Positions 16,229 through 24,753 of a stretch of DNA of 64,000 nt are shown piece by piece. A program made the position numbers and the translations under genes. The notes under the pieces were generated by a model. The model saw only the letters and a list, made by a program, of their open reading frames with translations, had not been told where the DNA came from and did no database searches. Each line of letters begins with the position of its first letter. Positions within the stretch are counted from its first letter, which is position 1. Location of the stretch: the NCBI GenBank assembly GCA_046293135.1, contig JBKBPR010000003.1, positions 124,001 to 188,000 on the forward strand. Reading direction: 5' to 3'. This DNA is from UBA2638 sp046293135. GTDB taxonomy: Bacteria > Pseudomonadota > Alphaproteobacteria > Micavibrionales > Micavibrionaceae.

Positions 16229-17488
16229 TCAGGCTTTTTTGATTTGCGCGCCACAATCGCCGAGCTTGCCGATAATATTTTCATAGCCGCGCTCAAGGTG
16301 ATAAATGCGGTGAACGGTGGTTTCCCCTTCGGCGACCAGTCCGGCCAGAACCAGCGCCACCGAGGCACGCAGATCGGTTGCCATGACTTCCGCCCCCTTC
16401 AGGGATTTCACACCGCGCACAATCGCCGAATTGCCCTGAACGGTGATATTCGCGCCCATGCGGTTAAGCTCCGGCACATGCATAAAGCGATTTTCGAAAA
16501 TGGTTTCGGTGACCATGCCCGCGCCCTCGGCCAAAGTAAGCATCGCCATGAATTGCGCTTGCAGGTCGGTTGGAAAGCCGGGGTAAGGCTCTGTCATGAT
16601 GTCGCAACCTTTGAGGCGTAGCCCGTTGCGGCTAACAATAATATCGCTCCCCTCCGGCTCGATATGCATACCGGCGCGGGTGAGAAGGCCAAGCAGCGCG
16701 CTCAAATGGTCGATCCGCGCATCTTGCAGGCGAATTGTGCCGCCCGTCATCCCCGTGGCGATCATATATGTTCCGGTTTCAATGCGGTCAGGCAAGACTT
16801 TGTGCGTTGTTCCGTTCAGATACGAAACGCCCTCAATCGTAATTGTATCCGTGCCAAGGCCGGAGATTTTTGCGCCCATCTTGATCAGGCATTCGCCCAG
16901 ATCGGAGATTTCAGGCTCGCGCGCGGCATTGACCAGCGTTGTTGTGCCCTTGGCCAAGGTCGCAGCCATCAATAGATTTTCGGTCGCGCCGACGGAAACT
17001 TTCGGGAAGATAATCTTTGCGCCGCGCAGGCCGCCTTGCGGCGCTTTGGCGATGATATAGCCGTCCTCAAGCTTGATTTCCGCGCCCATTTCCTCCAGCC
17101 CCTTGATGTGCAAATCAACGGGGCGCGTTCCGATCGCGCAGCCACCGGGCAGGGAAACGCGAGCCTCACCGAAACGGGCGAGCAGGGGGCCAAGCACAAG
17201 GATCGAGCCGCGCATCTTGCGCACAATATCATAAGGTGCGGTATAGGATTTGATATTGGCGGCATTGAGCGCCATCAAATTTTTTTCCGCCTGAATGGTG
17301 CAGCCGAGATATTCCAGCAATTCGGTTTGTGAGCGAATATCGCGCAGGCTGTTCGGGCTATTCTCCAGATTAAGCGATTGATCGGTAAGCAGCGCCGCGC
17401 ACATGATTTTAAGCGCGGCATTTTTTGCGCCGCTGATCGGAATCGTGCCGTTCAGCTCTGCCCCGCCGCTGATTTTGATTTTATCCAT
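16229..17488 (-). CDS. murA: UDP-N-acetylglucosamine 1-carboxyvinyltransferase
   Basis: First committed step of peptidoglycan synthesis: transfers enolpyruvate from PEP to UDP-GlcNAc. 419 residues from the ATG at 17488, equal to the E. coli enzyme length; a TTG at 17536 would add 16 unusual residues. Lys22-Asn23 (SGAKNAALK) and the PEP-binding Cys117 in LPGGCAIGTRPVDLH are present, so a Cys-type (fosfomycin-sensitive type) active site is expected. EPYPGFPTDLQAQ and ENRFMHV are further signatures. It is the first gene of the murA-hisG-UPF0262-infA-maf-rng block. Confidence 0.97.
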   Translation of the reverse strand: MDKIKISGGAELNGTIPISGAKNAALKIMCAALLTDQSLNLENSPNSLRDIRSQTELLEYLGCTIQAEKNLMALNAANIKSYTAPYDIVRKMRGSILVLGPLLARFGEARVSLPGGCAIGTRPVDLHIKGLEEMGAEIKLEDGYIIAKAPQGGLRGAKIIFPKVSVGATENLLMAATLAKGTTTLVNAAREPEISDLGECLIKMGAKISGLGTDTITIEGVSYLNGTTHKVLPDRIETGTYMIATGMTGGTIRLQDARIDHLSALLGLLTRAGMHIEPEGSDIIVSRNGLRLKGCDIMTEPYPGFPTDLQAQFMAMLTLAEGAGMVTETIFENRFMHVPELNRMGANITVQGNSAIVRGVKSLKGAEVMATDLRASVALVLAGLVAEGETTVHRIYHLERGYENIIGKLGDCGAQIKKA

Positions 17489-17567
17489 TTGCGCTGTCTT
17501 TTCTTGTGTGACGGGCTGTTCGAGTGCTTTTAACAAAACGGGAAACCTTTATTCTATTGTTTTAATT

Positions 17568-18197
17568 TTATAATTTCGGCAGTGTCACGCCGCGTTGCCC
17601 CATATATTTCCCTTGGCGGTCGGCATAGCTGACCTCACAAGGGCTAGAGCCTTTAAAGAACAGGAATTGCGCAATGCCTTCATTGGCGTAAACGCGGGCT
17701 GGCAGCGGGGTTGTGTTGGAAATTTCCAGCGTCACATGGCCTTCCCAGCCCGGCTCTAAAGGGGTGACATTCACAATCAATCCGCAGCGCGCATAGGTGC
17801 TTTTGCCTAGACAAATCACCAGCACATCTTTCGGGATGCGGAAATATTCAACCGTATGCGTCAGAACGAAGCTATTGGGCGGAATAACGCAGACATCGCT
17901 TTTGCGATCAACAAAGCTATGTTCGGAAAAGTTTTTCGGATCAACCAGCGCGTTATCGACATTGGTGAAGATTTTGAAATCATCCGAGCATCGGGAATCA
18001 TAGCCATATGAGGACAAGCCATAGGAAATCACACCATCGCGGGTTTGCTTTTCGACAAACGGTTCGATCATGCCCGCCTCAAGCGCAAGGCGGCGAATTT
18101 CATGATCTGGCAAAATGCCGGGGAGTGCCTCCGCAGGGTTTTTCAGAGCGCCCGCGCCCAAATCGTTGAGGTCTTTGTTATTGTTGAGTGCTTTCAT
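17568..18197 (-). CDS. dcd: dCTP deaminase
   Basis: Converts dCTP to dUTP for thymidylate supply. 209 residues. Trimeric dUTPase-like fold with GKSTYARCGL, EPGWEGHVTLEISN (catalytic Glu158) and a C-terminal KYMGQRG. Residues 1-26 are an extra N-terminal segment compared with classical enzymes, which begin near ILPDHEIRRLA; initiation at a TTG within that segment cannot be excluded. Its start overlaps the end of the small upstream gene by 20 bases, suggesting coupled translation. Confidence 0.95.
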   Translation of the reverse strand: MKALNNNKDLNDLGAGALKNPAEALPGILPDHEIRRLALEAGMIEPFVEKQTRDGVISYGLSSYGYDSRCSDDFKIFTNVDNALVDPKNFSEHSFVDRKSDVCVIPPNSFVLTHTVEYFRIPKDVLVICLGKSTYARCGLIVNVTPLEPGWEGHVTLEISNTTPLPARVYANEGIAQFLFFKGSSPCEVSYADRQGKYMGQRGVTLPKL

Positions 18198-18357
18198 GAT
18201 CGCTGCCCGTTTGTGTGTTATCGTATGTTCCCGTATCGCTGGTGGCGCTGTTACCCTCGCTTTTTAGCTGCCGCACGCGCTCCTTACGGCGCATCATATT
18301 GGCCTTGAGCGCCTGTGCGCGCTTATCGAATTTTTGCTGCTTCTTGTCTTTTTGCAA
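18178..18357 (-). CDS. Small basic protein, 59 residues, TTG start
   Basis: Found by reading the minus strand upstream of dcd. A TTG at 18357 has AGGGG about 7 bases upstream and opens a frame beginning LQKDKKQQKFDKRAQALKAN, then MMRRKERVRQLKSEG and a polar tail, stopping inside dcd at 18178. The pattern of charged residues plus ALKANMMRRKERVR resembles small basic proteins found beside murA in many alphaproteobacteria; no function is known to me. The strong ribosome binding site and overlap with dcd support a real gene. Confidence 0.6.
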   Translation of the reverse strand: MQKDKKQQKFDKRAQALKANMMRRKERVRQLKSEGNSATSDTGTYDNTQTGSDHESTQQ

Positions 18358-18550
18358 AGAAAAGCCCCTGAAAATAAAAAGCCTGATATCTTGGAATTCT
18401 CTGTCTACCTACACCAAGCATAAAAAAAACACAATGCACAGAGAAGAAAATTATCGGTTTTCCGCTCTTGTGCGTGGGGATAATTCTTTATGCCGCATCG
18501 TCAAATAGTGCGTGACAGATGGAAGGGGTTTTATTATAACGCTATAAAGC

Positions 18551-18625
18551 GCTGCTATAGCTCAGTGGTAGAGCGTACCCTTGGTAAGGGTAAGGCCCCG
18601 AGTTCAATCCTCGGTAGCAGCACCA
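18551..18625 (+). tRNA. tRNA-Thr (anticodon GGT)
   Basis: 75 bases with encoded CCA. Acceptor GCTGCTA pairs with TAGCAGC. D-arm AGCTCAGTGGTAGAGC, anticodon loop TTGGTAA in a TACCC/GGGTA stem, T-arm GAGTTCAATCCTC. A run of eight T immediately after the CCA may help termination. Confidence 0.97.
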
Positions 18626-18739
18626 TTTTTTTTTCGTAAAGCCACTCAAAAAAATTCCCTCAACAGTTGCGGATGGATAGTGTAGAATCATTATGCTTGT
18701 CCGAGGGGCTGAGTTGGTGACTGTTGAAAGGAATGATCA

Positions 18740-19336
18740 ATGAATAAAACGATTTTGAAATATGTAGTGGCTGGCGTTCTGGTTTTGGGTGCAGCCGGAT
18801 TGGCCATCAGCAATATCTCACCGCAAAGCGCCAATGCGCAAGATGGCGCTCCGCAGGGCGACAATTCACAAACGGCGGCGCAAATCGGCACGGATATGGC
18901 GGCCAATATAGAAACGGCTTGGGCTTTGCGCTGCAGTGAGGGTGTCGATGTTGATGCGGCAGAGAGCAAGCGCGGGGTATGTGAATTGTTTCAAAGGCAA
19001 GATGTACGTGACAGCGGAGAGCGTATTATTGAATTTGCTCTCGGTTATCCTGAGGGACAAGATGTTGCTAGAGGGATATTTATTCTGCCGACCGGTATCC
19101 TTTTGCAAGAGGGAGTGAAACTGCGTGTGGATGACGGGAACCAGTTTGAGTTTCATCCGCGTTACTGTATCCCGAATGGCTGTATCGCGTATATAACCGT
19201 TAACGATGATTTAATGAAGCAAATGTCTAGCGGGAAAAATATGTTTGTAGACATTTTTCAAGGAAATGAGCAAATGATTACAATCCCGATGCCTCTAAAA
19301 GGGTTTTCAAAAGCGCTGGCCGATATTAGTAATTAA
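18740..19336 (+). CDS. Invasion-associated locus B (IalB) family periplasmic protein
   Basis: 198 residues. A signal peptide or anchor occupies about 1-33 (hydrophobic stretch followed by SANAQ). The mature domain has the IalB pattern: WALRC, CELFQRQDV, FALGYPEGQ, FILPTGILLQEGVKLRVDDG, then the Cys pair YCIPNGCIAY near the end of the domain. Family members occur widely in alphaproteobacteria; the name comes from a Bartonella invasion locus, but in free-living species the role is unclear. A good ribosome binding site (AAAGGAA) lies 6 bases before the ATG. It converges with the hydrolase gene, with three bases between the stops. Confidence 0.82.
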   Translation: MNKTILKYVVAGVLVLGAAGLAISNISPQSANAQDGAPQGDNSQTAAQIGTDMAANIETAWALRCSEGVDVDAAESKRGVCELFQRQDVRDSGERIIEFALGYPEGQDVARGIFILPTGILLQEGVKLRVDDGNQFEFHPRYCIPNGCIAYITVNDDLMKQMSSGKNMFVDIFQGNEQMITIPMPLKGFSKALADISN

Positions 19337-19339
19337 AGT

Positions 19340-20254
19340 CTAAGGCTGTACAGAGCCGTTACCGTTTTGATTTAAAACTTGATCTCTTGTGCAATAGGGC
19401 TCGATCATTTGTCCGACCTGCCAAAACTCTGCCCAACCTTTATTGTGCTCGGCATTTTCGACAATATGATAACGCGTGCATTGCTGATGCGGTAAGGCCG
19501 CACTATAGCGATCATAAATAGCCTTCGGCACGATTTTATCATGCCCGCCGATAAAATGAACCTGCGGAATCCCGGCGAGCTTTTCAGCATATTGCGGCGG
19601 GTTGAGCGAATTGTTCAAATAGGAAACATTGTGTAATTCGCTATGGGCGCGGTGATCGAGATTGCCAGCGACACTGCGCAGGGTCAAAATATCATCGCGT
19701 TGCCCCGTCAGAAGCGCCGCAACGGTTGCCCCGCCAGAAAACCCGACCAAATGAAAGCCGCTAGCGCCCGTTTTGCGGCGGATTTGATTGAGTGCATCGT
19801 TATAGGCGCTGAGGACCTCGGGCGCGTAGCGGCTACCCATCCAATAGGATTGATCGCAAGCCTGCCCATCCGTTCGCCCCGTATATTGGCAAGGCCGCGC
19901 CAGATAAATGACATTGGCGCTGTTATCGTGCCGAGCGAGCTTGAGTGCAATCGGGTTGTCAGGGGTCGGGTTTTGCGAGGGCTGAGTTTTAGAGCGCCAC
20001 GCCAGTCCATCCCCTTCAATATAAATGGTGACAGGATTTCCCTGTGCTATTATGCGTTCGAACCCTGTGAGCATAAACGGATAGGCGTCAATAACAACTT
20101 CATCAAAGTTACCACTGACGGCTATTTTTTGTGCTGACTTGTATTTCCCGTCCAAAGAAAGGCTTACACATCCTACCGGAAATATTGCCGTTAAACTGAT
20201 CGAGCAGAAAAGCAACAGCATTTTTGCGTCTGTGAAGACATGCGTCTTGATCAA
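19340..20254 (-). CDS. Lipoprotein-like alpha/beta hydrolase (paralogue A)
   Basis: 304 residues. A TTG start at 20254 is favoured by a GGAG site 8 bases upstream; the ATG at 20221 has none. The N-terminus is hydrophobic and ends in VGC, a plausible lipobox. Alpha/beta hydrolase features: IYIEGDGLAW, nucleophile elbow GFSGG (Ser), acid in GGHDKIVP, and His in AEHNKGW. VIYLARPCQYTG and the downstream Cys suggest a disulphide. It shares these blocks with the next gene and is clearly a tandem duplicate. The substrate is unknown; an envelope-located esterase or lipase is possible. Confidence 0.8.
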   Translation of the reverse strand: MIKTHVFTDAKMLLLFCSISLTAIFPVGCVSLSLDGKYKSAQKIAVSGNFDEVVIDAYPFMLTGFERIIAQGNPVTIYIEGDGLAWRSKTQPSQNPTPDNPIALKLARHDNSANVIYLARPCQYTGRTDGQACDQSYWMGSRYAPEVLSAYNDALNQIRRKTGASGFHLVGFSGGATVAALLTGQRDDILTLRSVAGNLDHRAHSELHNVSYLNNSLNPPQYAEKLAGIPQVHFIGGHDKIVPKAIYDRYSAALPHQQCTRYHIVENAEHNKGWAEFWQVGQMIEPYCTRDQVLNQNGNGSVQP

Positions 20255-20287
20255 CGGTTAAGCTCCAGAAATATCAATAGGGTTGCT

Positions 20288-21211
20288 TTATGGCTTAGCT
20301 GGAGCTTCGCGCTCAATGCGTACTGGCTGATATGGATCGTGGCTGAAATCCAATTGTGGGCCGGCACATAGAGGTGTTTTTGCTAAAAGCTCGGGCCATT
20401 TTTCAACCCATCCGGCTTCATGCTCGGCTTCTTGAATAAAGGTGTAAGCCGTACAATTATTCGCGCCAAGCGCTTGTAAATAGCTATGAAGAATTGCAGG
20501 TTGCGTGAGCCTGTCCTGACCGCCGATAAAGTGGTGTTGCGGCACTGTGCGCAATTGTGAAGCCAGATCAATCGGGTTGATTGATTTGTCCATCGGGGGC
20601 ATGGCGTGCATATGAGTAAAGGCTGTGTGATTTAAAGGTGCTGCAACAGTGCGCAGGGACAGCACATCATCACGCTGAGTTGCCAAGATAGCGGCAATAG
20701 CACCGCCACCGCTATGACCGATCAGGTGGAACTCTGTAATGTCATAGCGTTTTTTAATCTCATCCATAGCTGTTTTATAGGCATCAATAACGCCCTGTGA
20801 GAAGCGTCCGTTTGTCCATGCCTCTGTGGGGCATGATGCGGTTTTGCTAACCATGGTTGAGTATTGGCAAGGCCGCGCCAGATAGACAACATTCTCAGCC
20901 AGATCATGCGCAGCCAAATGCAGGGCAACGGGATTGATCGGCGTAGGGTTTACTGATTGGGGATTTTTAGCTGTCCACGTAGAGCCGTCCCCTTCGATAT
21001 ATAGATGTGCGATACTGTGGCGTTTGTGCATACGTTCATACGCCGTGATAGAATATTCATTGGCGGGAATTTGTCTGTTCACCATCCAAACAGGAGCGGA
21101 TATTCGTTTTGCTGCTTCTTCTCTAACATATGGCTTTGAGGTGCAAGCGCCTATGGCCAGTGTCGCAAGGAGAGAAATTCCGAGAATGGAGTTTTTAAAC
21201 TTCAGAAACAT
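20288..21211 (-). CDS. Lipoprotein alpha/beta hydrolase (paralogue B)
   Basis: 307 residues from the ATG at 21211 (AAGG site 9 bases upstream). A signal peptide ends in the lipobox AIGACTS, so the protein is predicted to be lipid-anchored in the envelope. Shared blocks with paralogue A: LYIEGDGSTW, VVYLARPCQYS, nucleophile elbow GHSGGG, TQRDDVLSLRTVA, FIGGQDRLTQP (acid) and EAEHEAGW (His). Residues around the catalytic triad are intact in both copies. It is upstream of paralogue A with about 33 bases between them, so one transcript is likely. Confidence 0.82.
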   Translation of the reverse strand: MFLKFKNSILGISLLATLAIGACTSKPYVREEAAKRISAPVWMVNRQIPANEYSITAYERMHKRHSIAHLYIEGDGSTWTAKNPQSVNPTPINPVALHLAAHDLAENVVYLARPCQYSTMVSKTASCPTEAWTNGRFSQGVIDAYKTAMDEIKKRYDITEFHLIGHSGGGAIAAILATQRDDVLSLRTVAAPLNHTAFTHMHAMPPMDKSINPIDLASQLRTVPQHHFIGGQDRLTQPAILHSYLQALGANNCTAYTFIQEAEHEAGWVEKWPELLAKTPLCAGPQLDFSHDPYQPVRIEREAPAKP

Positions 21212-21341
21212 GATAAATTGCCTTTTGCTTTGGATATAGTGAATCAGCGTTTTGTTCAAAAGACACTTTAGCATGGCTTTTTTGTGAAATCACCACTCTA
21301 AAATTCTAGGCATTATCTTTATACGCTGTGAATAGAGTTTT

Positions 21342-22118
21342 TTATTTCTGAAGCGTGATTTCAATTGGTGTGTGATCCGAGGGTTTTTCCCAGCCGCGCG
21401 GGGTTTTATGGATGGCGCAACCTTGCAAACGGTCGGCTATTTCAGGCGAGAGCAAGAAATGATCTATGCGAATGCCCTTGTTTTGCGGCCATGCGCCGGC
21501 TTGGTAATCCCAGAAAGTGTATTGCATGGCGGCGGTGTTGCGGACGCGCAAGGCATCGGTCAGGCCGAGATTTAACATCGAGCGATAAATTTTTCGGCTT
21601 TTCATGTGAAAAAGAGCATCGTCTTTCCAAGCTTTCGGGTCGTGGCAATCCTTGTCTTCCGGAATAATATTGAAATCACCGCCGATCAGGAACGGAACGG
21701 ATTGCACGCGTAGTTGTTGTAAATAGGCTTTCAGATGCGCCATCCATTCCAGCTTATAATCAAATTTTTCGGTATCAATCGGATTGCCGTTGGGAAGATA
21801 GATATTGATAAGCCTGAGCCCACCGCTTTCGGCCTCAATTTCGGCCTCAATGAAGCGGGCTTGCTCGTCGCTTTCATAGCCGGGGACCTTGGTTTTGAGC
21901 AGGCGAAGCGGAGTTTTTGAGAGAATCGCCACGCCGTTATAGGTTTTTTGGGTGACGGTATGGCACTCATAGCCGAGCTTTTTGAACGGCTCTTCGGGGA
22001 AGTCGAGGGTTTTGAGCTCTTGCATGAATAGGATATCCGGCGCTTGCTCCGTGACATACCGTTCCACCACGGCGAGGCGGGCATTGATTGAATTGACGTT
22101 CCAGGATGTAATTCTCAT
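21342..22118 (-). CDS. xth: Exodeoxyribonuclease III
   Basis: 258 residues. Acts on abasic sites and 3' ends in base excision repair. The exonuclease-endonuclease-phosphatase fold has SWNVNSINAR, FMQELKT (metal Glu), YNGVAILSK, GGDFNIIPEDKD (Asp and Asn) and the C-terminal RIDHFLLSP and SDHTPIEI (catalytic His). It matches XthA rather than the endonuclease IV family. Single gene, transcribed away from the unknown gene at 22207. Confidence 0.96.
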   Translation of the reverse strand: MRITSWNVNSINARLAVVERYVTEQAPDILFMQELKTLDFPEEPFKKLGYECHTVTQKTYNGVAILSKTPLRLLKTKVPGYESDEQARFIEAEIEAESGGLRLINIYLPNGNPIDTEKFDYKLEWMAHLKAYLQQLRVQSVPFLIGGDFNIIPEDKDCHDPKAWKDDALFHMKSRKIYRSMLNLGLTDALRVRNTAAMQYTFWDYQAGAWPQNKGIRIDHFLLSPEIADRLQGCAIHKTPRGWEKPSDHTPIEITLQK

Positions 22119-22206
22119 GCTACTTTTTTATTGATTTTTTTCATAATGTGGCGCATTAATAGTCGGGTGCTCTAAAGAATAAAGCAATATATTAGGTATT
22201 ACAAAA

Positions 22207-22905
22207 ATGTCTATTCTTCAAGGTTTTGCGAATGCAATGTTATGGCCGCTATCGACATGGTCGCGATGCCAGCGCGATTCGGAAGATATTGAGCGATTGA
22301 GATTGCGCGTTCCAGCGCAAAAAATTATCCGTGAAGATCAGCTACATGGAGCTTTTATCGACCGCACAGAGGGCGATTATTTCGGACAATATTTTGCTAA
22401 ACACCATCAGCGCGCCATTGCTGCGATGCGGGTGTGTCAAGCCCATGAATATTATAGTGGCGCCAATATCCCTATGGAAGAGCTAAAAAAAAGAGACGTA
22501 AAAGCGTTTGATGATCTGGGCTTTTTCCCGCAGATTGAGCAAACCGCGGCGGCAAAAGAAAGTGCTGCATATAAAAACGTAGGCCTTACCGGAGTTTATG
22601 AAACCGTTCACGGAGTAGAGCCGCAACGGTTGGTATTCCGCTATGCGCGGCTGGGTGATTGGTTGAGTGTTTGGGAGGGGTTTGATCCCGTTATAAATAT
22701 GCACGCCGCTTCAAAAATGGCAATTTTTCAAGGGAAAGCTAGTGAGGTAATGGCGCTCTGGGAGCGTATTGCCAATTTACCCGATCATGCCGATCTGTTT
22801 CGTTATGATTTTGCGTTTAGAACGCCTTCAAATTGGCTTGACCGTCATAATCCCGATAAAATTCCAGAACAGGATATGGAAGCCATAGGCTGTTACTTGC
22901 GTTAA
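22207..22905 (+). CDS. Hypothetical protein, 232 residues
   Basis: No family recognised. The protein is soluble-looking, without signal peptide or membrane helix after a mildly hydrophobic start. It is rich in Ala, Arg and aromatic residues, with segments such as YFGQYFAKHHQRAI, FRYARLGDWLSVWEGFDP and FRTPSNWLDRHNPDK. An ATTAGG-type site lies about 10 bases before the ATG. It stands alone between divergent xth and convergent erpA. Confidence 0.65.
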   Translation: MSILQGFANAMLWPLSTWSRCQRDSEDIERLRLRVPAQKIIREDQLHGAFIDRTEGDYFGQYFAKHHQRAIAAMRVCQAHEYYSGANIPMEELKKRDVKAFDDLGFFPQIEQTAAAKESAAYKNVGLTGVYETVHGVEPQRLVFRYARLGDWLSVWEGFDPVINMHAASKMAIFQGKASEVMALWERIANLPDHADLFRYDFAFRTPSNWLDRHNPDKIPEQDMEAIGCYLR

Positions 22906-22930
22906 TTTGGGTTGAATTGAATGACGCTGA

Positions 22931-23251
22931 TTACATCACGGAGAATGATGTGCCGCAACCGCAGCCCGATACAGCGTTCGGATTGACGATTTTAAATTCC
23001 GAACCGATCAGGCTTTCTTCGAATTTCACAATGGCATTCTCAAGAAAGGGGAGCGAAATCGTGTCGGTGACAACCGTATCTGCAAACGGAACATCATGCG
23101 GCTCGGTTTTGTCTGTCAGATCAAGCTTGTATTGAAAGCCGGAACAGCCGCCGCCCTCAACACGAATCCGCAAAACCAGATTGTCCTGATTTTTCAGGGC
23201 TCGCAGGGCTTGAATGCGCTCGATCGCGCTCTGATCAACAATAATGCTCAT
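22931..23251 (-). CDS. erpA: Iron-sulfur cluster carrier, ErpA/IscA (A-type)
   Basis: 106 residues from the ATG at 23251; in-frame ATG 23269 and GTG 23287 are less likely. A-type carrier delivering Fe-S clusters to apoproteins. The three ligand cysteines are present: Cys36 in GGGCSGF and Cys97/Cys99 in SGCGCGTSF. The ESLIGSEFKIVNPNA stretch is closer to ErpA than to IscA. No suf or isc genes are adjacent. Confidence 0.9.
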   Translation of the reverse strand: MSIIVDQSAIERIQALRALKNQDNLVLRIRVEGGGCSGFQYKLDLTDKTEPHDVPFADTVVTDTISLPFLENAIVKFEESLIGSEFKIVNPNAVSGCGCGTSFSVM

Positions 23252-23416
23252 ACTCTTATAATATAGCATGCTTGCTGATTTTGTCACCTGCTTTAGTGTT
23301 TAATCGTCTTTATTGGGGAGGCGGTGACGGAAACAGAGAATAGATTTTTTAGCCTTGGCATGGTATGCCCTAAATCTGATTAATTTTTTAAAAGTTACCC
23401 TTAAGGAACAGTGATA

Positions 23417-24652
23417 ATGAGTGCGAAAAAGCAAGCGGTAAAGCAAAAGCAGGGGCATAAATACGGCGAATATTGCGCGGTGGTGCTTGCGCCCTATGCC
23501 TGTCATCCCGACAAAAGCCGTGGGCGGATTCACGAAGAGCCGGAAAGCCCGACGCGCTCGCCGTATCAGCGTGACCGCGACAGAATTATTCACACCAGCG
23601 CGTTTCGGCGTTTGCGCTCGAAAACACAGGTTTTTGTCTATCACGAGGGCGACCATTACAGAACGCGCCTGACCCACACGCTGGAGGTTGCGCAGGTGAC
23701 GCGTTCGCTGGCGCGGGCGCTCAACGCCAATGAGGATCTGGCCGAAGCGATTGCGCTGGCGCATGATCTGGGGCATACGCCCTTTGCCCATATCGGTGAG
23801 GAATTCCTGAAAAAATGTATGAAAAATTACGACGGATTCGATCACAACGATCAATCCTTGCGTATTTTGACAACGCTGGAGCGTCGCTATCCGCGATGGA
23901 ACGGCCTTAATCTGACATGGGAAACGCTGGAAGGCGTGGTCAAGCATAACGGGCCTGTGCAAGGGCCGCTGCCCGTTACGCTTAAAGAGCTGCAAAGCAC
24001 GATTGATCTGGAAATTCACACCCATGCTTCGCTGGAGGCGCAAATTGCCGCGCTCTCCGATGATATCGCCTATAACAATCACGATGTGGAGGACGGTATC
24101 CGCGCCAATCTGTTTACGCTGAATGACCTTGAAACCGTGCCGCTATTGCGCGGGATTATTCGTAATCTCAAAACCGAGATGCCGGATATGGAGCTGCGCT
24201 ATCTTGTTCATGAAATGATTCGCGAGATGATTGGAAAAATGGTGAGTGATGTGCTGGATCAAACTCGTGCCAATCTGGCCGAGATTGATCCGCAAGCGCC
24301 CGATGATATTCGCCATTGCGGGAAACAGATCGTAGCGTTTTCCGAGGAGATGCGCGAGCAGGTTGATGAGCTGCGGTCATTTTTATTCGACCGCATGTAT
24401 CGTCATTATTCGATCAATCGTATCTGGTTAAAAGTGGAACGCATCGTTACGGATCTATTTGATGCCTTTACCAAAAACTACAGACTTCTACCCGATCCAT
24501 GGCAAAGACGCGTCGAGGAAGCGGGCGGGATGATCGATAATATCGCTTTGGCGCGTATCGTATCGGATTATATTGCGGGCATGACCGACCGCTATGCGAT
24601 CCGCGAGCATGAGAAGCTGTTTGATCTGTATTGGGATTTGCGCATTCATTAG
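23417..24652 (+). CDS. dgt: Deoxyguanosinetriphosphate triphosphohydrolase-like protein
   Basis: HD-domain dNTP triphosphohydrolase releasing deoxynucleoside and triphosphate. 411 residues from the ATG at 23417, with AAGGAA 8 bases upstream (a GTG at 23411 sits too close to it). RDRDRIIHTSAFRRL and KTQVF are the family entry motifs; metal ligands are His87 (LTHTLEV), His116-Asp117 (AHDLGHTPF) and a later Asp in SDDIAYNNHD. In many alphaproteobacteria dgt is followed by argS and then a SPOR gene; here argS is missing and the SPOR gene follows directly. Confidence 0.94.
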   Translation: MSAKKQAVKQKQGHKYGEYCAVVLAPYACHPDKSRGRIHEEPESPTRSPYQRDRDRIIHTSAFRRLRSKTQVFVYHEGDHYRTRLTHTLEVAQVTRSLARALNANEDLAEAIALAHDLGHTPFAHIGEEFLKKCMKNYDGFDHNDQSLRILTTLERRYPRWNGLNLTWETLEGVVKHNGPVQGPLPVTLKELQSTIDLEIHTHASLEAQIAALSDDIAYNNHDVEDGIRANLFTLNDLETVPLLRGIIRNLKTEMPDMELRYLVHEMIREMIGKMVSDVLDQTRANLAEIDPQAPDDIRHCGKQIVAFSEEMREQVDELRSFLFDRMYRHYSINRIWLKVERIVTDLFDAFTKNYRLLPDPWQRRVEEAGGMIDNIALARIVSDYIAGMTDRYAIREHEKLFDLYWDLRIH

Positions 24653-24753
24653 ATGCAATCTTGAGCGCCACATATACCTCCTTGATGAAAATTGCTGTGC
24701 ATAAAATATGTTTCGGCTTGACCGCCATGAAGCGCGTTTCCTAAATTGGGACT

